Origin: AV40 sp035568175
GTDB taxonomy: Bacteria > Verrucomicrobiota > Verrucomicrobiia > Chthoniobacterales > UBA10450
Length of the DNA stretch: 64,000 nucleotides
Assembly (NCBI GenBank): GCA_035568175.1
Contig: DATMON010000012.1
Span: 1-64,000 of the forward strand
Direction: 5' to 3'
The notes under the pieces are model-generated. The model searched no databases. It saw nothing but the letters and a program-made list of their open reading frames with translations, and was not told the DNA's origin. Every line of letters begins with the position of its first letter. Positions within the stretch are counted from its first letter, which is position 1. A program made the position numbers and the translations under genes. Positions 15,892 to 24,664 of the stretch are shown here, piece after piece.

Positions 15892-16470
15892 GTGGACGAA
15901 AAACCGATTCGCTTGGTTGCAGGGTTAGGAAATCCTGGTGCCGAATACGCGCGCACTCGCCATAACATCGGCTTCATGGTTGTCGATCTTCTCGCGCACG
16001 AGTCCGGACTGGCTTGGGAGAAATCAGGCAAATGGGACGCAGCCACGACAAAATTTCGCGATGCTCTGCTGGTTAAGCCTGCGAGCTACATGAATCGGAG
16101 CGGCCATCCGCTTTTTGCGATCGCTCAATTTTTCAAAGTCACACCAGAGGAGATTCTTGTGGTGTTGGATGATTTTTCGCTGCCTCTCGGACGGTTGCGA
16201 ATTCGGCAGAGCGGTGGTCCCGGCGGTCATAACGGCCTCGAATCGATCATCGTCCAGTTTGGGACCGAAGGAATCCCGCGATTGCGCGTTGGAATCGGTC
16301 CCGCGCCGGCTGACGGGACCACCGATTACGTGCTCAGCAATTTCTTCGAGGAAGAAAGAGAACTCGTAAGGTCGACAATCACTCGTGCGGCCGACGCGGT
16401 GAAATGCGCGATTGACAACGGCGTCGTTTCCGCGATGAACACTTTCAACAAAATCGAAGAAGAATCATGA
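15892..16470 (+). CDS. pth: Peptidyl-tRNA hydrolase
   Basis: 192 residues beginning with GTG. It releases tRNA from stalled peptidyl-tRNA in the cytosol. Motifs: GLGNPGAEYARTRHNIGF, with the catalytic His near residue 23; YMNRSGH; and GGPGGHNGLESI with the second key region. Length is normal. It lies 63 nt after the L25 gene, and its stop overlaps the rpsF start by 4 nt (ATGA), so the two are translationally coupled. Confidence 0.95.
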   Translation: MDEKPIRLVAGLGNPGAEYARTRHNIGFMVVDLLAHESGLAWEKSGKWDAATTKFRDALLVKPASYMNRSGHPLFAIAQFFKVTPEEILVVLDDFSLPLGRLRIRQSGGPGGHNGLESIIVQFGTEGIPRLRVGIGPAPADGTTDYVLSNFFEEERELVRSTITRAADAVKCAIDNGVVSAMNTFNKIEEES

Positions 16471-16814
16471 AGAATCGTTACGAAGCACTGCTCGTCCTCA
16501 ACTCGCAGGGGAAGGAGGACAGCGTGCATGACATTGTCGAGCGTTTGGAGTCCGAATTCAAAAAAGAGGGCGCCGAGATCGAGCAAGTGCAGAAAATGGA
16601 CAAACGGCAGTTTTCTTACTCGGCCGGACCGCTCGACGCCGGATTTTACGTGAATTTTGTCTTTCACGCCGACCCCGATTTGATCACGAAGCTGCGTTCC
16701 AAATTTAAGCTCGACCCGGAAGTTTACCGTCAGCATTACCAGCGGCTGCGCGAGAAGACCGAAAAGAAAGAGCGGAAGGAAAATCCGGCGAAAAAGTTGG
16801 CGCGTTCTAAATAA
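16467..16814 (+). CDS. rpsF: 30S ribosomal protein S6
   Basis: 115 residues with the S6 ferredoxin-like fold: start KNRYEALLVLNSQGKED, middle KKEGAEIEQVQKMDKRQFSY, and end FKLDPEVYRQHYQRL. A Lys/Glu-rich tail follows. It binds 16S rRNA with S18 in the platform of the small subunit. Coupled to pth by an ATGA overlap and followed 18 nt later by ssb. The usual rpsR and rplI that follow in many bacteria are absent here. Confidence 0.94.
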   Translation: MKNRYEALLVLNSQGKEDSVHDIVERLESEFKKEGAEIEQVQKMDKRQFSYSAGPLDAGFYVNFVFHADPDLITKLRSKFKLDPEVYRQHYQRLREKTEKKERKENPAKKLARSK

Positions 16815-16832
16815 TTCCGGTAGTACTGGCGC

Positions 16833-17294
16833 ATGGCCAGTTTCAATAAAGTTATTCTCCTCGGAAACCTGACGCGCGACCCCGAAGTGCGTTACACCCC
16901 CAAAGGCAGCGCCGTTTGCGACCTCGGCATTGCCATTAATCGTCAATACACCCTCGACAGCGGCGAGAAACGCGAAGAAGTCACCTATGTCGATGTTGTT
17001 CTCTGGTCGCGGCTGGCGGAAATCGCCGGCGAGTATTTGAAGAAAGGCCGGCCGATTTTTATCGAAGGCCGTCTGCAATTGGACACGTGGGACGACAAAC
17101 AAAGCGGGCAAAAGCGAAGCAAGTTGCGCGTCATCGGTGAAACGATGCAATTGCTTGGCGGTCGTCCTCCTGGCGCAACCGGTGGCGCAACCGAAGGCGC
17201 CGAAGGCGCACGAGAATCGCGTCCGGGTAAGCCTGCTCCCCCGCCGAAAGCCGGCGCCGCAGCCGAGCCGGACGACGACGAAATTCCGTTTTGA
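16833..17294 (+). CDS. ssb: Single-stranded DNA-binding protein
   Basis: 153 residues: an OB fold (about 1-108, starting MASFNKVILLGNLTRDPEVR), a flexible Gly/Ala/Pro linker, and the acidic tip DDDEIPF that docks replication and repair partners. Works as a tetramer coating ssDNA in replication, recombination and transformation. It is last in the prs-ctc-pth-rpsF-ssb block and is followed, after a dispersed repeat, by dprA, which also acts on ssDNA. Confidence 0.96.
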   Translation: MASFNKVILLGNLTRDPEVRYTPKGSAVCDLGIAINRQYTLDSGEKREEVTYVDVVLWSRLAEIAGEYLKKGRPIFIEGRLQLDTWDDKQSGQKRSKLRVIGETMQLLGGRPPGATGGATEGAEGARESRPGKPAPPPKAGAAAEPDDDEIPF

Positions 17295-17319
17295 CGCTCT
17301 TCGTGAACTCGCTTTGAAC

Positions 17320-17388
17320 GTTGTAGCGGTGCTTGTTCTCAAGCACCGAACCAAATAAACAGGCGCTTGAGACAAGCGCCTCTACAAC
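17320..17388. repeat. Dispersed repeat, family C (two-hairpin unit)
   Basis: Unit of about 69 nt: GTAGCGGTGCTTGTTCTCAA then GCACCG (first hairpin), a CAAATAAACA spacer, then AGGCGCTTGAGACAAGCGCC (second hairpin) and TCTACAAC. Other copies are at 27224-27350 (interrupted), 54266-54333 and inverted and interrupted at 54689-54914. Here it separates ssb from dprA, and its in-frame ATG would give a false early dprA start. Confidence 0.8.
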
Positions 17389-17395
17389 TCCCCAC

Positions 17396-18496
17396 ATGAA
17401 CTCCACCGAAGCGTGCATCGCGCTGAACATGCTGCCGACCGTTGGGCCGGTGCGATTGCGCAAATTGTTGCAGGTTTTCAAGGAACCGCAGCAGATTCTG
17501 GCCGCCAAACGGACGGAGCTTCGTAAAGTCGAGGGGATTGGCGGCGAAGTGGCCGATCAAATTTCAAACTGGGAATCGATTGTCGATCTGCCGGCGGAGC
17601 TGAAACGCGTCAAAGGATTCGGCGCAACGGTCATCACCCAGAATTCGCCATCTTATCCAAAACCGCTGCGCGAGATTCACGCGCCGCCGATCGTTCTTTA
17701 TGTTTGGGGCGAAATTCAGGAGCGCGATCAGCATGCGCTCGGAATTATCGGCGCGCGTCGAACCACGCATTACGGAAGCGAGTCTGCCAAAAAACTCGCG
17801 TATCAATTGGCTTATGCAGGTTTGACTGTGATCAGCGGTCTCGCGCGCGGCATTGATACAGCGGCACACCAAGGCGCCCTGGCCGCGAAGGGGCGCACGA
17901 TCGCGGTCATCGGCTCCGGATTGTCGAAGTTATATCCGCCCGAAAATCGCGCTCTGGCTGAAAAAATTTGTAACGGTAGCGGCGCAGTGGTGTCTGAGTT
18001 TTCGATGGAAATCGAACCCGACCGGCAAACGTTTCCGATGCGCAACCGGATCATCTCCGGCTGGAGCCACGGGATCCTTGTGGTCGAAGCGGGCGTGAAT
18101 AGCGGCGCGCTAATTACGGCCTCACAGGCGTTGGAGCAGGGACGCGCGGTTTATGCTGTGCCGGGACACATCAACGTGCCGAGCGCGATCGGGTCGAACC
18201 GACTCATCCAGCAGGGCGCGAAACTGGTCATGGATGCGAACGATATTCTCGATGATCTCCAAATCCTTTTGCCAGAAACAAAACCGTCCCCACAAGCTGC
18301 CGCCCGTCCGTTGCCTCCGCTCTCGGACGAAGAGCGCCGGGTTTATGATGCAATTGAGCCGACTGAGACGGCGATCGATGAGATCGCCACGAAATCAAAT
18401 TTGCCAAGCGCCACAGTCTCTTCTACTCTCCTCGGCCTTGAGCTGAAGCGGCTCGTGAAGCAGTTGCCCGGAAAATATTTCGTGAAACTCGCCTGA
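17396..18496 (+). CDS. dprA: DNA processing protein DprA
   Basis: 366 residues from the ATG at 17396; the earlier in-frame ATG lies in a repeat. N-terminal helix-hairpin-helix/SAM-like part (LRKVEGIGGEVADQI), then the Rossmann core with ALGIIGARRTTHYGS, VISGLARGIDTAAH, VSEFSMEIEPDRQTFPMRNRIISG and LVVEAGVNSGALITA, and a C-terminal winged-helix DML1-like domain. DprA binds incoming ssDNA and loads RecA during natural transformation. It supports, but does not prove, competence, and is relevant to the frequent ATGTCGATCTT word. It probably forms its own transcript with topB. Confidence 0.95.
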   Translation: MNSTEACIALNMLPTVGPVRLRKLLQVFKEPQQILAAKRTELRKVEGIGGEVADQISNWESIVDLPAELKRVKGFGATVITQNSPSYPKPLREIHAPPIVLYVWGEIQERDQHALGIIGARRTTHYGSESAKKLAYQLAYAGLTVISGLARGIDTAAHQGALAAKGRTIAVIGSGLSKLYPPENRALAEKICNGSGAVVSEFSMEIEPDRQTFPMRNRIISGWSHGILVVEAGVNSGALITASQALEQGRAVYAVPGHINVPSAIGSNRLIQQGAKLVMDANDILDDLQILLPETKPSPQAAARPLPPLSDEERRVYDAIEPTETAIDEIATKSNLPSATVSSTLLGLELKRLVKQLPGKYFVKLA

Positions 18497-18545
18497 CCTC
18501 GTCCGCGACCTGCTCATCCCCCCGTTTGCAAGGTCTTCATCATCA

Positions 18546-21011
18546 ATGTCTAAATCCCTGATCATCGCGGAAAAGCCGAGCGTGGCGAGCGATCTCGCCC
18601 GCGCTCTCGGCGGCTTCAAAAAGGAAGGCGATCATTTCGAAAGCGATCGCTACGTGATCTCGTCCGCGCTCGGACATCTGGTCGAATTGGCCCTGCCGAG
18701 CGAGCTCGATGTAAAGCGCGGGAAATGGAGCTTCGCCAATCTCCCGATTATCCCTGACGAATTTGAGCTCAAGCCGATCGAAAAAACCAAAGCGCGCTTC
18801 AACATGCTCAAGCGATTGATGCAGCGCGACGATGTCGATCTTCTGATCAACGCCTGCGACGCCGGCCGCGAAGGGGAGTTGATTTTCCGTTATCTGGTCA
18901 TGCTCAGTGGCGTTAAAAAACCGATCCGCCGTTTGTGGTTGCAATCGATGACGACGGACTCGATCCGCGAGGCGTTCAATCATTTGCGTTCCGAAGAGGA
19001 AATGGTGCCGCTCTCGAAGGCGGCAGTTTGCCGATCCGAAAGCGACTGGCTGGTCGGGATCAATGGCACGCGCGCGATGACGGCATTCAATAATCGCACC
19101 GGCGGCTTCCAGCTCACGCCGGTTGGGCGCGTGCAAACGCCAACCCTCGCTATTCTGGCCGAGCGCGAAGACAAGATCCATCACTTCAAGCCGCGTAACT
19201 ATTATGAGGTGTTCGGCGATTTCGAAGTCAAAGCCGGCAATTATCGCGGCCGCTGGTTTCGGGAAGATTTCACGAAGGACGGCGACGAAGACGCGCGCGC
19301 AGAGCGGATTTGGGACAAAGCGACGGCGGACGAAATTAAGAGCCGTTGTGACGGCAAAACCGGCATCGCGACCGAAGAACGCAAGCCGACAACGCAGGCG
19401 CCGCCGCTCCTTTACGATCTGACCAGTTTGCAGCGAGATGCGAACGGGCGCGGCTTCAGCGCCAAGCGCACTTTGCAAATCGCGCAGCAGCTCTACGAGC
19501 GGTTCAAAGTAATCACTTATCCGCGGACCGACTCGCGCTATTTGCCGGAGGACTACATCCCGACGGTAAAATCGACCTTGAGCCGGATCGAGAATCCGCA
19601 CGCGCGCAGCGTTCTCGACAACAATTGGGTCAAGCCATCGAAACGGATTTTCAATAACGCGAAGATCTCAGATCACTTCGCCATTATCCCGACCGGCACC
19701 GCGCCGCACGGGCTCGATGAAGTGCAGCAGAAAATTTACGACATGATCGTGCGCCGCTTCATCAGTGGCTTTTTCCCAGCTGCACAATTCGAAGTCACGA
19801 CCCGGATTACGCGCGTCGACAAAGACGCGTTCAAGACTGACGGCAAGATCATCAAGGACCCGGGTTGGCTGGCAGTTTACGGACGCGAAGCTGCTTCGGA
19901 GCAATCCGAAGGCGAATCTCTGGTGGCGATTTCACCTGACGAACCGGCCAAGGTTCTCGACATCGAAGTGGTCCAAAACGAAACCAAACCGCCGGCACGC
20001 TTCTCGGAAGCGACGCTGCTCTCAGCGATGGAAGGCGCAGGCAAACTCGTCGAAGACGAGGAATTGCGCGAAGCGATGCGCGAGAAGGGTCTTGGTACGC
20101 CGGCAACACGCTCGGCGATTATCGAAGGTTTGATTCATGACGGTTACGTTCATCGCCAGGGGCGCGAGTTGATCGCGACCGCGAAGGGTTTGGCATTGAT
20201 CACGCTTTTGCGCGGCATCGGCGCCACTGAATTGTGTTCACCGGAGATGACCGGCGAATGGGAATCGAAGCTCAAGCGCATGGAAAAAGGCGCGATGAAG
20301 CGCAACGATTTCATGGCGCACATCAAAAAATTCACCCGCGAGATCGTCGAGAAGGCGAAAAATTTCGAAGGCGACAGTGTCAGCGGAAATTTCGAGACAC
20401 TCGAGGTGAAATGTCCAAAGTGCGGCGAAGGACCGTTCGATGAAAGTTATCGCACGTTCAAATGTCGATCTTGTGGATTGATCGTCTGGAAAACGATGGC
20501 CGGACGATTGTTCGAACGTTCGGAGTTGGTAAAACTTTTAACCGAAAAACAAGTCGGTCCTCTCGAAGGTTTCCGGAGCAAAGTCGGTCGCAAGTTCAAT
20601 GCAACGGTCAAACTCAGCGAAGATTTCAAACCGGCATTCGATTTCGGCGAGAACGGTCACGATCAGCCGATCCAGATCGACACCGCGAAGCACGAAGCGC
20701 TCGGGCTCTGTCCAATTTGCCAGAAAGGGCAGGTTTACGTGCTTGATCGCGCCTATGCCTGCGAGAACGCAGTCTCGAAGGAGAAGACCTGCACCTTCCG
20801 TATAAGCAAGAACATCCTGCACCGTGAAATTCCGGTGGAGCAGGTGCAAAAATTAATTACCACGGGAAAGACCGATCTGCTCCCGAAGTTTGTTTCCAAG
20901 AAAGGCCGCCCGTTTTCGGCGCACCTCAAATTGGAGAACGGAAAAGTCGGCTTCGAATTCGCCGAAAGAAAGCCGAAAAAAAGCGCGCCGCGCAAAGCGG
21001 TCGCGGCTTAA
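18546..21011 (+). CDS. topB: Type IA DNA topoisomerase (topoisomerase III-like)
   Basis: 821 residues. The Toprim domain has SLIIAEKPSVASDLA (catalytic Glu) and NACDAGREGELIF (metal Asp). The active-site Tyr is in YPRTDSRYL near residue 325. The gate domain is followed by two Cys-rich repeats: CPKCGEGPF...CRSCG near 620-645, and CPICQKGQ...C...C near 723-755. Each is followed by a domain typical of topoisomerase III C-termini. It relaxes or decatenates DNA by single-strand passage. The start IIAEKPS and the layout favour TopB over TopA, although it could be the main type IA enzyme. It begins 50 nt after dprA. Confidence 0.93.
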   Translation: MSKSLIIAEKPSVASDLARALGGFKKEGDHFESDRYVISSALGHLVELALPSELDVKRGKWSFANLPIIPDEFELKPIEKTKARFNMLKRLMQRDDVDLLINACDAGREGELIFRYLVMLSGVKKPIRRLWLQSMTTDSIREAFNHLRSEEEMVPLSKAAVCRSESDWLVGINGTRAMTAFNNRTGGFQLTPVGRVQTPTLAILAEREDKIHHFKPRNYYEVFGDFEVKAGNYRGRWFREDFTKDGDEDARAERIWDKATADEIKSRCDGKTGIATEERKPTTQAPPLLYDLTSLQRDANGRGFSAKRTLQIAQQLYERFKVITYPRTDSRYLPEDYIPTVKSTLSRIENPHARSVLDNNWVKPSKRIFNNAKISDHFAIIPTGTAPHGLDEVQQKIYDMIVRRFISGFFPAAQFEVTTRITRVDKDAFKTDGKIIKDPGWLAVYGREAASEQSEGESLVAISPDEPAKVLDIEVVQNETKPPARFSEATLLSAMEGAGKLVEDEELREAMREKGLGTPATRSAIIEGLIHDGYVHRQGRELIATAKGLALITLLRGIGATELCSPEMTGEWESKLKRMEKGAMKRNDFMAHIKKFTREIVEKAKNFEGDSVSGNFETLEVKCPKCGEGPFDESYRTFKCRSCGLIVWKTMAGRLFERSELVKLLTEKQVGPLEGFRSKVGRKFNATVKLSEDFKPAFDFGENGHDQPIQIDTAKHEALGLCPICQKGQVYVLDRAYACENAVSKEKTCTFRISKNILHREIPVEQVQKLITTGKTDLLPKFVSKKGRPFSAHLKLENGKVGFEFAERKPKKSAPRKAVAA

Positions 21012-21086
21012 GCGGAAACAACAATTCCAAGCGTTAAAGATCGTTGACGCCACAACGCGTGGTGTGTTATTTAGCCCTCTAACACT

Positions 21087-21599
21087 ATGCGTTGCCCCAA
21101 GTGCGGCTCGCGTGATGACAAAGTTATTGATTCACGTCAGTCTCGCGATAGCTCCAGCATTCGCCGGCGCCGCCAATGCCTCAAATGCGGATACCGCTTT
21201 ACCACTTACGAAGAAATCGAGCGCTCGGACTTGCGCGTGGTGAAACGAGACCGCACCCACGAACCGTTCGACCGTCGCAAGCTCGCTGGCAGCATTGCCA
21301 AAGCTTTCGAGAAACGTTCCACAAGTTTGCTCACCCTCGAACAGCTGGTTGATGAAATCGTGCACGACTTGGAAACCGGCGGCCGCGAAGTCCAATCCAC
21401 CGCCATCGGCGCAAAGGTCCTCGAGAAATTGCGCGGCATCGATGAAGTCGCGTATTTGCGTTACGCGTCGGTCCATCGGCGCTTTGAAGATGTCGACCAA
21501 TTCGTCGACGCCATCCATGCCCTGGGCAAGACGGCGAAGCCTGACTCGAAGCAGCGTGAATTATTTCCACCGGATCAAATGAATCATGGTCGCGTTTAA
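21087..21599 (+). CDS. nrdR: Transcriptional repressor NrdR
   Basis: 170 residues. An N-terminal zinc ribbon (CPKCGSRDDKVIDSR ... QCLKCGYRFTTYE) is followed by an ATP-cone domain (about 47-137, FDRRKLAGSIAKAFEKR). NrdR senses ATP/dATP and represses ribonucleotide reductase genes. A short tail after the cone (LGKTAKPDSKQRELFPPDQ) is common. It overlaps the next gene by 14 nt, suggesting translational coupling with a second protein that also looks like an ATP-cone. Confidence 0.96.
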   Translation: MRCPKCGSRDDKVIDSRQSRDSSSIRRRRQCLKCGYRFTTYEEIERSDLRVVKRDRTHEPFDRRKLAGSIAKAFEKRSTSLLTLEQLVDEIVHDLETGGREVQSTAIGAKVLEKLRGIDEVAYLRYASVHRRFEDVDQFVDAIHALGKTAKPDSKQRELFPPDQMNHGRV

Positions 21600-22143
21600 A
21601 GAAGAATTCCCATATCTGCGCTGCGACTCGGGCCAGCTCTTCGAGTTCGACCGCGATTGGCTGCACGCTGCCATCAATCGAGCGGCCGATAAGGCGGGTT
21701 ACCCGAGCTGGTGGTTGACCGAGCACGTCACTGAGAGCATCGCATTTTATTTACATCTGCGGAACGACGAGAACGTTGTCGCGTTCAAACAGCTTCAGGA
21801 AACCGTGCAGTACGTCCTGAAAGCAATCGGCTACAAGGAAATCATTCCACATTTCACGCCGGCGCCGCCCCCGATCTCGCTTTCGTTGGTCGATATCGCG
21901 CATCAAGCGGGCAGCGGTTACGAGCTCGCCTTCTTCGATCTTCTCGAGAAACGACTCAATTCGCTGATCGAGACCGGTGTGGACAATCTGCAACTTTGCT
22001 CGTTGCAGGCTTGCGTAAAGCATTTGCGCTGCACGCGGGTTTGGACCCGCGCCTGCGATGCTTTACGGGAAGAAATTGTCTGCTTCATTCGTGAACGACT
22101 GACATCGACCACGAGCGAGCGATTGAAATGCTCGCTGCGCTGA
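21586..22143 (+). CDS. Protein with ATP-cone-like domain, partner of NrdR
   Basis: 185 residues. The first half (FEFDRDWLHAAINRAADKAG ... VTESIAFYLHL ... FKQLQETVQYVLKAIGYKEI) lines up by eye with the ATP-cone of the neighbouring NrdR (FDRRKLAGSIAKAFEKR ... LVDEIVHDLE ... VLEKLRGIDEVAYL). No zinc ribbon. The second half is helical with several Cys and no match I know. The start overlaps nrdR by 14 nt, so they are co-translated. It could sense nucleotides or bind NrdR; that is inference from position and the faint similarity. Confidence 0.7.
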   Translation: MVAFKEEFPYLRCDSGQLFEFDRDWLHAAINRAADKAGYPSWWLTEHVTESIAFYLHLRNDENVVAFKQLQETVQYVLKAIGYKEIIPHFTPAPPPISLSLVDIAHQAGSGYELAFFDLLEKRLNSLIETGVDNLQLCSLQACVKHLRCTRVWTRACDALREEIVCFIRERLTSTTSERLKCSLR

Positions 22144-22177
22144 TTGCTGATGCCTGATCTCTGACCTCTGATTTGCC

Positions 22178-22516
22178 ATGACGATCTTCGAAAAAATTAT
22201 CGCTCGCGAGATTCCTGCGAAAATCATCTGGGAAGACGACGACGCGATTGCCTTTCACGATGTAAATCCGCAGGCGCCGGTCCACGTGTTGATCGTGCCG
22301 AAAAAGGTGATTCCCAGATTGGCAGTCGCATCCGAATCCGAGCGGGCGATTCTCGGAAAGTTGTTGCTCGTTGCCGGTCAGCTCGCGAAAAAGCTCGGCG
22401 TCGAGCAATCAGGATACCGGGTGGTGATTAACAGTGGGCCTGATGCGGGCGAAAGCGTCCCGCATCTTCACGTTCATTTGTTAGGCAAACGCGCTCTCGC
22501 CTGGCCCCCCGGATAG
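22178..22516 (+). CDS. hinT: HIT-family nucleotide hydrolase
   Basis: 112 residues, full-length HIT/HINT protein. Start TIFEKIIAREIPAKIIWEDD, middle DVNPQAPVHVLIVPKK, and catalytic histidine triad SVPHLHVHLLG (HxHxH) near residues 97-102. Members hydrolyse adenosine phosphoramidates and aminoacyl adenylates in the cytosol as dimers. Its upstream gap (22143-22175) holds a small TGACCTCTGAT-type repeat. It lies 14 nt ahead of the dehydratase gene, so probably one transcript. Confidence 0.95.
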   Translation: MTIFEKIIAREIPAKIIWEDDDAIAFHDVNPQAPVHVLIVPKKVIPRLAVASESERAILGKLLLVAGQLAKKLGVEQSGYRVVINSGPDAGESVPHLHVHLLGKRALAWPPG

Positions 22517-22530
22517 GACTGACAGCTTCC

Positions 22531-23499
22531 ATGGCGGCAACGTTCGATCCCGTCCGGCCAATCAGGCTGGACGAAATTAAGCAAGCGCGCGAGCGCATCG
22601 CCCAAACTATCGTGCGGACGCCGCTCGTTCGTTTGGAACTCGGGCCGGATTTTCCCGACGTCCGACTGAAGCTGGAAAATCTGCAGCCGATAAACGCTTA
22701 TAAATTGCGCGGCGCCGCGAACGCGGTCGCCATGTTGTCCGAAACGGAACGTAAACGCGGCGTCTGGACAATTAGCGCCGGCAACGCCGGGCAGGGGGTC
22801 GCTTACGCCGCTCGACGGGCCGGCGTTCGCTGCACCGTTGTTGCAATCGAGACGGCCCCTGATTCGAAACTCGAGCGAATGCGCGCACTCGGTGCCAAAT
22901 TAATTCTGGTCTCGTACGATAAAGCCTGGAAAGCGCTGGATGATCGCGCATTTCCCGGAGCTGAAGGAACCTTCGTCCATCCGTTCGACGATGACAATTT
23001 CATCGCCGGACACGGCACGATGGGTCTGGAGATATTGGAAGACGCGCCGGACACGAAAGCGATCATTGCCAGCATCGGCGGGGGCGGATTGATCACGGGA
23101 GTGGCGAGCGCCATCAAAGGGATCAAGCCGGAGGTAAAAATCTTCGGCGCCGAACCCGAGACCGCCGCGCCGGCGGCGTTGTCGTTCGAGAAAGACTCGC
23201 CGCAAGTTTTTAAAGATTGGAAAGCGTCGTTCGTAGATGGCGCCGGCGGACAAAGCATGTTCCCGCGAATGTGGGATCGGATGAAGCCGCTGGTAGACGA
23301 CTACATCGTCGTCACTTTGGAGGAGACGAAGAAAGCGATGCGCTTGATGGCGGAGAAGACGCGAGTCATATCCGAAGGCGCCGGCGCGCTGCCGCTGGCA
23401 GCTGCGTTAACTGGAAAAGCTGGCCGAGGCCCGATTGTCGCCATCGTTTCGGGCGGCAACATCGACATGAACAAATTCTTCGAACTTATTGCGTCGTAG
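22531..23499 (+). CDS. Threonine/serine dehydratase-like PLP enzyme
   Basis: 322 residues of fold-type II PLP enzyme. The PLP Lys is in NAYKLRGAANAV (family: SFKxRGA), the substrate loop in ISAGNAGQGVAYAA (family: SxGNHAQGVA), the phosphate-binding loop in SIGGGGLITG, and the C-terminal SGGNID. Size fits the catabolic threonine deaminase without the ACT domain. It would convert Thr/Ser to 2-oxobutyrate/pyruvate plus ammonia, or racemise Ser. The unusual AYK and NAGQG suggest a divergent subfamily, so the substrate is open. Located behind the HIT gene. Confidence 0.88.
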   Translation: MAATFDPVRPIRLDEIKQARERIAQTIVRTPLVRLELGPDFPDVRLKLENLQPINAYKLRGAANAVAMLSETERKRGVWTISAGNAGQGVAYAARRAGVRCTVVAIETAPDSKLERMRALGAKLILVSYDKAWKALDDRAFPGAEGTFVHPFDDDNFIAGHGTMGLEILEDAPDTKAIIASIGGGGLITGVASAIKGIKPEVKIFGAEPETAAPAALSFEKDSPQVFKDWKASFVDGAGGQSMFPRMWDRMKPLVDDYIVVTLEETKKAMRLMAEKTRVISEGAGALPLAAALTGKAGRGPIVAIVSGGNIDMNKFFELIAS

Positions 23500-23501
23500 G
23501 T

Positions 23502-23562
23502 TTGGAGGGCGCCGCGCTGTCGGCGCCTTAAATTTGGGACACGACAGCGCGTGTCCCTCCAA
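23502..23562. terminator. Compound hairpin between convergent genes
   Basis: TTGGAGGG ... CCCTCCAA closes a large stem holding two inner hairpins: GGCGCC/GGCGCC (23508-23527) and GGGACAC/GTGTCCC (23536-23557). It lies between the convergent dehydratase and small membrane protein genes and is likely a bidirectional terminator. Shares words with repeat family I. Confidence 0.6.
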
Positions 23563-23563
23563 T

Positions 23564-23911
23564 TCAATGCGAATGGATCATGTCGCGACATCCCGCGACA
23601 TTGCCGATAAGCAGGATAACGAGAACGCCGTAGAGGATGACTGTGCGCGTCGTCGTGTTCGAGCGGAAATAGAAAAAGCCGTGGACTAGGTAAACGGCGT
23701 AGCAGCCAATGAGCACTACCCAGCCGCCATCGTTTGCCGTGTGGCGATCGATGACGGCAACAAGACCAAGCGGGAACATCCAGGCCAGCGGCCAAAATCC
23801 TGGCGCGGTTAAAAGCAGCGCAACAATCCAGATCGCGGCATAGCCGATAATCTTATGAAGCGGTCTGACTGAATTACTTTCTCCGACTACGTCTGCGTCG
23901 GTTTCGGACAT
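23564..23911 (-). CDS. Small multi-pass membrane protein
   Basis: 115 residues with about four hydrophobic segments (residues 21-37, 42-54, 64-80 and 88-105) and a short charged N-terminus (MSETDADVVGESNS). I do not recognise a family or motif. Its ATG directly abuts the stop of the L,D-transpeptidase gene (23912), so the two are transcribed together. It may assist that envelope enzyme; this is inferred from linkage only. Confidence 0.7.
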   Translation of the reverse strand: MSETDADVVGESNSVRPLHKIIGYAAIWIVALLLTAPGFWPLAWMFPLGLVAVIDRHTANDGGWVVLIGCYAVYLVHGFFYFRSNTTTRTVILYGVLVILLIGNVAGCRDMIHSH

Positions 23912-24493
23912 TTATTCCTTTACCGTCATCGGCGTGCCTACGGGCGCATTATTATAGAAACGCTCCGCCATCCCTTCGGGCAAACGAATACAACCGTGTG
24001 ACGCCGCAAACGGGGGCACGTAGCCCTGGTGCATCGCATAGCCGCCGTTGAAGTGCATGCAATATGGCATCCTCGCCGGATCGAAATGCGCCCCCTTTGG
24101 TTTGGGGTCTTTCCGGACATCGATGTTTTGCACCATGATGTTGCCCGCACTGTCGATGTAGTCGCCGAATTCACTCGAGAAATGGTTTTTGTCTTTGGAG
24201 ACGATGGAATAATGCCCGGGCGGAGTTGAGAAACCCTTCTTACCGGTGGAAACGGTCGATTCGCCGACCAAATGCTTTCCTTTGTAAAAGTAAGCCTTTT
24301 GGTCAGTCAGATAGACAACGATGCGCGCCTCGCCCGAAGCGCCTTCGTCATTCCACCAGCCGGGCATCGGGGTGGGCGTCGGCATGATCGCAGCAAGCGG
24401 GTTTTGCACTTGTTGGGGCAGTTCCTCGCAGCTGCAAAACAAAGCCGCGATCGCCGCCACCAGCGCGAATTGGAGTAACTGGGCCCGTTTCAT
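23912..24493 (-). CDS. L,D-transpeptidase lipoprotein (YkuD family)
   Basis: About 193 residues from the internal ATG at 24493 (MKRAQLLQFALVAAIAALFCSC), chosen because it gives a proper lipoprotein signal with lipobox LFCSC; an in-frame ATG at 24544 would bury the signal. A Pro/Thr linker is followed by the YkuD domain: IVVYLTDQKAYFYKGKHLV, STPPGHYSI, and the catalytic motif HGCIRLPEG with Cys, with a His upstream at AMHQGY. It forms 3-3 peptidoglycan cross-links or anchors proteins to the wall. A family I hairpin and one ATGTCGATCTT word lie just upstream. Confidence 0.9.
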   Translation of the reverse strand: MKRAQLLQFALVAAIAALFCSCEELPQQVQNPLAAIMPTPTPMPGWWNDEGASGEARIVVYLTDQKAYFYKGKHLVGESTVSTGKKGFSTPPGHYSIVSKDKNHFSSEFGDYIDSAGNIMVQNIDVRKDPKPKGAHFDPARMPYCMHFNGGYAMHQGYVPPFAASHGCIRLPEGMAERFYNNAPVGTPMTVKE

Positions 24494-24564
24494 AAATCGG
24501 CGAATAGTAACGCGCAGTTCGTTAGGTGGTGCAATCCGAAACATTGATGTCGATCTTGGGTGGA

Positions 24565-24586
24565 GGGACGACCTCCGTGTCGTCCC
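24565..24586. repeat. Hairpin repeat upstream of divergent genes
   Basis: GGGACGAC, CTCCGT, GTCGTCCC forms an 8-bp stem in the 170-nt gap between the transpeptidase (-) and the 3-hydroxyanthranilate dioxygenase (+). It follows directly after the ATGTCGATCTT word at 24547-24557. Confidence 0.55.
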
Positions 24587-24664
24587 ATGAATCTTACGAA
24601 CGAGACAAGGGCCCGTCCCCCTGGCAAAGTTGACGCTTCGTCACCACGGAAATACGCTCGTTTT

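Noticed and set aside
17333..17395. Earlier start for dprA
   Set aside because: Encoded by the family C repeat; ATG 17396 gives the normal DprA N-terminus.
24560..24664. N-terminal extension of 35 codons for the 3-hydroxyanthranilate dioxygenase
   Set aside because: It is encoded by a hairpin repeat and shows no likeness to the family; the ATG at 24665 precedes the first sensible residues.
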